Below the pieces are notes generated by a model. That model was not told the origin of the DNA. It searched no databases and was given only the letters and a program-made list of their open reading frames with translations. Source: Pelomonas saccharophila_A (GTDB lineage Bacteria > Pseudomonadota > Gammaproteobacteria > Burkholderiales > Burkholderiaceae_C). From it: DNA of 64,000 bases. The stretch is from NCBI RefSeq assembly GCF_031458095.1, contig NZ_JAVDXU010000004.1:1-64000 (forward strand), written 5' to 3'. This document shows positions 60,027 to 64,000 of this stretch, piece by piece. The translations under genes and the position numbers were made by a program. Each line of letters opens with the position of its first letter. Position 1 is the first letter of the stretch.

Positions 60027-60896
60027 ATGGGCCTGAGGCTGCTCGTCGGCTTCGTCTGGCTGCTGAGCTGGCTGCCGTTCCGGGTCATCACGGCCCTGGG
60101 CTGGGTGGTGGGCAGCCTGATCTACGCGCTGCCGACCTCGCGCCGCCGCATCGGCGAGGTCAATCTGCGCCTGTGCCTGCCGGACATGGGCGAGGCCGAG
60201 CGGGCCCGGTTGCTGCGCCGCCACTTCGTCGCCATGGTGCAGATGCTGCTGGAGTACGGCTACGGCTGGTTCGCGTCGCGCGAACGCCTCAAACGCCTGG
60301 TACGCATCGAAGGCCTGGAGCATCTGCGCGCCCTGGATGGCCGCAACGTCATTCTGATGATGCCCCACTTCACCGGCCTGGACCTGGCGGGCCTGAGGGT
60401 GTCGCTGGAGACGCCGCTGGTCAGCATCTACTCGGTGCAGAAGGACCCCTGGCTGGACGCCTTCTTCCGCGCCAAGCGCCTGCGCTTCGGCACCGGCATC
60501 ATCTTCGCGCGCCAGCAGGGCACGCGGCCGACGCTGCGGGCGCTGAAGGACGGCTACCGCCTGTACTACCTGCCCGACCAGGACTTCGGCCACCGCGACT
60601 CGGTCTTCGTGCCCTTCTTCGGCGTGCCGGCGGCCACCATCGGCGGGCTGTCGCGCATGGCCGCGGTGACGAAGGCGGCGGTATTGCCCTGCTACCCGCG
60701 CCGGGAATCGGACGGCTACACGCTGGTCATCGAGCCGGCGCTGGACAATTTCCCCAGCGATGACATCGTCGCCGACGCCACCCGGATGAATGCCGTCATC
60801 GAGGCCCAGGCGCGCCGACAATTGCATCAGTACTTCTGGCTGCACAAGCGATTCAAGTCGCGCCCGCCCGGCGAGGCCGACTTCTACGGACGATGA
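60027..60896 (+). CDS. Lipid A biosynthesis acyltransferase (LpxL/HtrB family)
   Basis: 289 residues. One N-terminal membrane segment (about 5-35) anchors it to the inner membrane. HFTGLD near residue 114 is the HxxxxD catalytic motif; QQGTRPTLRAL and a PDQDFGHRDSVFVPFFGVP segment follow, the latter carrying the second conserved acyl-acceptor motif. These enzymes add a secondary acyl chain to Kdo-lipid A from acyl-ACP. It is one of two lipid A genes (with the LpxO-like neighbour, ATGA overlap) directly after the injection-system operon. A chance neighbourhood is possible, but lipid A modification could also protect the cell. Confidence 0.9.
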   Translation: MGLRLLVGFVWLLSWLPFRVITALGWVVGSLIYALPTSRRRIGEVNLRLCLPDMGEAERARLLRRHFVAMVQMLLEYGYGWFASRERLKRLVRIEGLEHLRALDGRNVILMMPHFTGLDLAGLRVSLETPLVSIYSVQKDPWLDAFFRAKRLRFGTGIIFARQQGTRPTLRALKDGYRLYYLPDQDFGHRDSVFVPFFGVPAATIGGLSRMAAVTKAAVLPCYPRRESDGYTLVIEPALDNFPSDDIVADATRMNAVIEAQARRQLHQYFWLHKRFKSRPPGEADFYGR

Positions 60897-61810
60897 ACGA
60901 CATCCCCTATATCAAGCTCAGCATCGTCGCGATCTTCATCGCGAGCACGATGTATGTGCACTTCCGCGGCCGCGTGCGGCTGAAGTTCTTCCGCCAGCTG
61001 ATGGATCACTCCACCTTCATGGCGCCCATCAACTGCCTGATGTATCTGTTCTCCAGGCTGCCGGCCAGGCCCTATCTGCCGGTGGCGGGCTTTCCGGAGC
61101 TCAAGCTGCTGGAGGAGCACTGGCAGGACATCCGCGCCGAGGCCTTCAAGCTGGCCGATGCCGGCGAGATCAAGAAGAGCGACAAGTACAACGACGCCGG
61201 CTTCAACAGCTTCTTCAAGACGGGCTGGACGCGCTTTCACCTGAAGTGGTACGACGAGGCCCACCCCTCGGCCAAGGAGATGTGCCCGGTCACGACGGGG
61301 TTGCTGCAGCGTATCCCGACCGTCAAGGCCGCCATGTTCGCGGCCCTGCCGCCGGGCGGGCGGCTGGTCACCCATCGCGACCCCTTCGCCGGCTCGGTGC
61401 GCTACCACCTCGGCCTCGTGACCCCCAACGCCGACAGCTGCTATATCTCGGTGGATGGCGAGCGCTATTTCTGGCGCGACGGCGAAGGCGTCATCTTCGA
61501 CGAGACCTATCTGCACTACGCCGAGAACCAGTCGGACATGATGCGCATCATCCTGTTCTGCGACGTCGAGCGGCCACTGAACAACCCGGTGGCGCGCTGG
61601 TTCAACCACTTCATCAGCAACACGCTGATCCGCGCCGCGGCAGCGCCCAATTCCGACACCGACAAGACCGGCGGCATCAACCGCCTGTTCGCCTATGTGC
61701 AGCAGGTGCGCCTGTTCGGCAAGCGCATCAAGGCGAAGAGCCGGTTTGCGTACTACGCGAGTCAATGGATCATCTTCGGCGGCCTGATCGTCTGGTGGCT
61801 TTGGCCTTAG
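60893..61810 (+). CDS. lpxO: LpxO-like lipid A 2-hydroxylase (Asp/Asn beta-hydroxylase family)
   Basis: 305 residues. N-terminal (about 7-25) and C-terminal (WIIFGGLIVWWLW) membrane segments bracket a 2-oxoglutarate/Fe(II) dioxygenase domain. GGRLVTHRDPFAGSVRYHLGL holds the first iron-binding His and the 2-oxoglutarate-binding Arg region; YLHYAENQSD holds the second iron His. LpxO hydroxylates an acyl chain of lipid A in the inner membrane. The pairing with an LpxL-like acyltransferase agrees with that. Starts by ATGA overlap with it; four bases separate it from the next gene. An alternative hydroxylation substrate cannot be excluded. Confidence 0.88.
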   Translation: MNDIPYIKLSIVAIFIASTMYVHFRGRVRLKFFRQLMDHSTFMAPINCLMYLFSRLPARPYLPVAGFPELKLLEEHWQDIRAEAFKLADAGEIKKSDKYNDAGFNSFFKTGWTRFHLKWYDEAHPSAKEMCPVTTGLLQRIPTVKAAMFAALPPGGRLVTHRDPFAGSVRYHLGLVTPNADSCYISVDGERYFWRDGEGVIFDETYLHYAENQSDMMRIILFCDVERPLNNPVARWFNHFISNTLIRAAAAPNSDTDKTGGINRLFAYVQQVRLFGKRIKAKSRFAYYASQWIIFGGLIVWWLWP

Positions 61811-61814
61811 CCTG

Positions 61815-64000
61815 ATGCTGCGCCTGCGCCTGCTCGGTGGTTTCGAGATCGAGCGCGCCGGCCGCGTCGAGCTGACGCGCCTGCCCAGCCGCGCTGCGGC
61901 CCTGCTGCTGGCCCGGCTGGCGCTGGCGCCCAAGCGCCAGCATCCGCGCGAGGAGCTGGTCGAGCTGCTGTGGCCCGGCGTCGAGCTGGACGTCGGCCGC
62001 AATCGGCTGCGCCAGACCCTGTCCACGCTGCGCGCCCTGCTCGAGACCGAGGAGGCGCCCCTCTTCAACGCCGACCGCCTGCAGGTCTCGCTGCTGCCCG
62101 GCGCACTGAGCAGCGACGTGCAGGACTTCGAAGCCAGCCGCAGCCCGGCCCACTACGGCGGCGAGCTGCTGCCCGGCCATTTCGACGACTGGGTCGTCAG
62201 CGAAAGGCATCGACTCGCCGCCTTGGCCGACGACCTGCCAGCCCCATCGCCATCGCCGATGCCCCAGCCGGCACCGGCACCCGCCCTGCCCTCCTTTGCC
62301 ACCAGCCTGCCGCGCTATCTGACGCGCTATTTCGCGCCACCGGGTCGGCTCGAGGCCCTGGCCGCGCAACTGCCAGAAGCGCGTTTGCTGACCCTCATCG
62401 GCCCCGGCGGCGTCGGCAAGACGCGGCTGGCGGTGGAGCTGGCCTGGCTGCAGTTCAAGCAGCTTGACTGGAGCTGCGGCATGGCGGCGCTGGCCGAGGT
62501 GCGCGACGAAGCCGGCCTGGTGGCCGCGCTGGAACGAGCGCTGATGGTCACGCGTGGCGGCGGCTGGCCGGCCATCGAGGCGGCCTTGCAGGATCCCGGC
62601 GGCATGCGCCTGCTGGTGCTGGACAACGCCGAGCAGGCCCTCGGCGTCGTTGCCCAGGGCGTGCAGCGCCTGCTCGCCATCGCCCCGGCGCTGAGCCTGC
62701 TGGTCACCTCCCGCCATGCGCTGGAAGTGGACGGCGAAATCCTGGTCGACGTGGCGCCTCTGGCCGACAGCCAGGACACGGCCCAGGCCCTCTTCATCGA
62801 TCGCGCCCGCGCCGTGCGGGCCGACTTCCATGCCAGCCGCGACAACCAGGCCGCGTTGACCGAACTCATCCAGGCGCTGGAGGGCCTGCCGCTGGCGCTG
62901 GAGCTGGCTGCCGCGCGCGTGCGCAGCTTCTCGCCGGCGCAGATGCTGGAGCAGTGGCGCGGCTTCAAGCCCGAGTCCGGCGCCGTGCCGAGCTGGCTGA
63001 CCAGCCCGACGCGCGCGCCGCGCCATGCCTCGGTGGCCGGCCTGCTGGACTGGAGCCTGGCCTTGCTGGGACCCGAGCCGCGCGCCCTGCTGCAGCGCCT
63101 GGCCGCGCTGCCGGGCGCCTTCGCCTGGGCCGATGTGGCGGCCCTGGACGGCACGCCGGCCCTGATGGGCGAGCTGACCGCGCATTCCCTGGTGCAGACC
63201 GGTGGCGATGCGGAGCCGCGCTACCGCATGCTGGAGCTGCTGCGCCGTGGCGTGCTGGCGCGCGTGGCCCCGGCCGAACAACGCGCCGCGCGAGCCGCGC
63301 TGCGTGCCGCCTTGCGTGACTGGGCCACCGCCCTCGGACTGCAAGCGCCGATCACCGCGTGGGCACCGCGGCGCGAGCTGGCTCGGGCCCTCATCGCTGA
63401 TGCCGCCGACGATGGCGACGCTGCCGCCGGGTTGAGCCTGGCCCTGGCCATGCGCCCCTGCTGGGAGAGCGACGGCGTGGACCGCCGGCTGGTAGACCAG
63501 CTGGGCGAGTTGCTGCAACTGGCGCCGCCCTCTTCCGCCGGCCACGAGTTGCGCGCCCACCTCGCCTTCACGCATGGCGACCGCGTGCTGGCGCTCGCCG
63601 AGGCCGAACGGGCCCTGCAACTCGCCGGCACCGACCCGGTCGCGCGCGCCCCGGCCCTGGTGCGGCGCGCCTGGGTGCTGCTGGCCGGCGACAACCGCGA
63701 GCAGGGCCAGACCCGCCCGCTGGAGGAAGCCGTCGCCCTGGCGCGCCGCATCGGCGACGTGGCCACCGAAGCCCGCGCCTGGCAGCAGCTGGCCGCCATC
63801 GCCGTGTCGCGCGGCCAGCCGGCCCAGGCCGAGGCCTTGTATGCGCGCGCCCAGGAGCTGTGGGAGGCCGTCGGCCATTCGCGCCAGGCCGCGGCGCGGC
63901 TGCGCAACCGCGCCCAATGCCTGATCGAGCTCGGCGACATCGCCACCGCGGTGGGCTGGATCACCGCCTGCCAACGCATGGCCGAGGAGGACGGCGATGG
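61815..64000 (+). CDS. Winged-helix/BTAD/NB-ARC transcriptional regulator, 3' end beyond the window
   Basis: The frame is open from ATG 61815 to the end of the window (728 codons). The first about 130 residues are an OmpR-like winged helix plus BTAD (LRLRLLGGFEIERAG, REELVELLWPG, RLRQTLSTLRALL), as in AfsR/SARP-type regulators. Then a NB-ARC ATPase: LTLIGPGGVGKTRLAVELA (P-loop), LLVLDNAEQ (Walker B) and GLPLALELAA (GLPL). TPR-like repeats follow to the end. It is probably a STAND-type regulator that senses a signal and controls transcription. A much longer antisense frame exists but its composition marks it as shadow. It lies four bases after the LpxO-like gene. Confidence 0.88.
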   Translation, partial: MLRLRLLGGFEIERAGRVELTRLPSRAAALLLARLALAPKRQHPREELVELLWPGVELDVGRNRLRQTLSTLRALLETEEAPLFNADRLQVSLLPGALSSDVQDFEASRSPAHYGGELLPGHFDDWVVSERHRLAALADDLPAPSPSPMPQPAPAPALPSFATSLPRYLTRYFAPPGRLEALAAQLPEARLLTLIGPGGVGKTRLAVELAWLQFKQLDWSCGMAALAEVRDEAGLVAALERALMVTRGGGWPAIEAALQDPGGMRLLVLDNAEQALGVVAQGVQRLLAIAPALSLLVTSRHALEVDGEILVDVAPLADSQDTAQALFIDRARAVRADFHASRDNQAALTELIQALEGLPLALELAAARVRSFSPAQMLEQWRGFKPESGAVPSWLTSPTRAPRHASVAGLLDWSLALLGPEPRALLQRLAALPGAFAWADVAALDGTPALMGELTAHSLVQTGGDAEPRYRMLELLRRGVLARVAPAEQRAARAALRAALRDWATALGLQAPITAWAPRRELARALIADAADDGDAAAGLSLALAMRPCWESDGVDRRLVDQLGELLQLAPPSSAGHELRAHLAFTHGDRVLALAEAERALQLAGTDPVARAPALVRRAWVLLAGDNREQGQTRPLEEAVALARRIGDVATEARAWQQLAAIAVSRGQPAQAEALYARAQELWEAVGHSRQAAARLRNRAQCLIELGDIATAVGWITACQRMAEEDGD

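Noticed and set aside
61770..63974. Minus-strand frame of 734 codons over the regulator gene
   Set aside because: Shadow; the plus strand encodes clear winged-helix/BTAD and NB-ARC motifs over the same bases.

Overview
The window comes from a high-GC Betaproteobacterium, most likely a Burkholderiales member of the Roseateles/Mitsuaria/Rubrivivax type. This is inferred from the base composition, a PEP-CTERM protein, the chemoreceptor style, LpxO, and a sugar-acid pathway typical of that group. No rRNA, tRNA or CRISPR array was seen.

Region 1 (1-16.2 kb) is a plant-polysaccharide locus. It starts with the end of a GH31 alpha-xylosidase and two tandem chemoreceptors. A minus-strand operon follows (13.05 to 3.95 kb): PEP-CTERM protein, GH2 enzyme, GH2 enzyme fused to a NodB-type deacetylase, GH9 endoglucanase and a CE1-type esterase. 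A second minus-strand operon (16.14 to 13.20 kb) carries three steps of oxidative L-fucose breakdown. Similar GntR/FadR-like palindromes (TGGTNNGACC) sit in front of both operons. The set fits use of fucosylated xyloglucan.

Region 2 (16.3-18.7 kb) holds a 5'-truncated sensor kinase overlapping a chimeric signalling protein (NarL-type receiver, decayed LuxR-like helix, hybrid kinase).

Region 3 (18.66-26.48 kb) is a visibly AT-richer island inserted at the 3' end of that kinase gene. A direct repeat, 12 bp identical and followed by a C-tract, flanks it. Further G/C-tract repeats resembling mobile-element ends surround it. It encodes an eight-cysteine secreted peptide, a membrane-anchored protein, a pair resembling the microcin-maturation proteins MchC/MceJ and MchD/MceI, three different glycosyltransferases and a small membrane protein. 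This is the best candidate here for an undescribed system, probably making or decorating a peptide or glycoconjugate.

Region 4 (27.4-59.9 kb) is a complete-looking extracellular contractile injection system (eCIS, Pvc/Afp class). A sigma-54 activator (27.4 kb) precedes two palindromic upstream sites and a consensus -24/-12 promoter. About 22 co-directional, often ATGA-overlapping genes follow: terminator, two sheaths, two tubes, inner baseplate, hub, spike, gp25, gpJ- and gpI-like wedge proteins, Ig-like proteins, three related large accessory proteins (possible fibres), a tape-measure-like protein and an AAA+ ATPase. Last come a 1296-residue DUF4157 (eCIS core) protein with a nuclease-like C-terminus and a four-helix membrane protein, a possible effector and immunity pair.

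Region 5 (60.0-64.0 kb) has a lipid A acyltransferase, an LpxO-like lipid A hydroxylase, and the start of a large winged-helix/BTAD/NB-ARC regulator that runs off the end.
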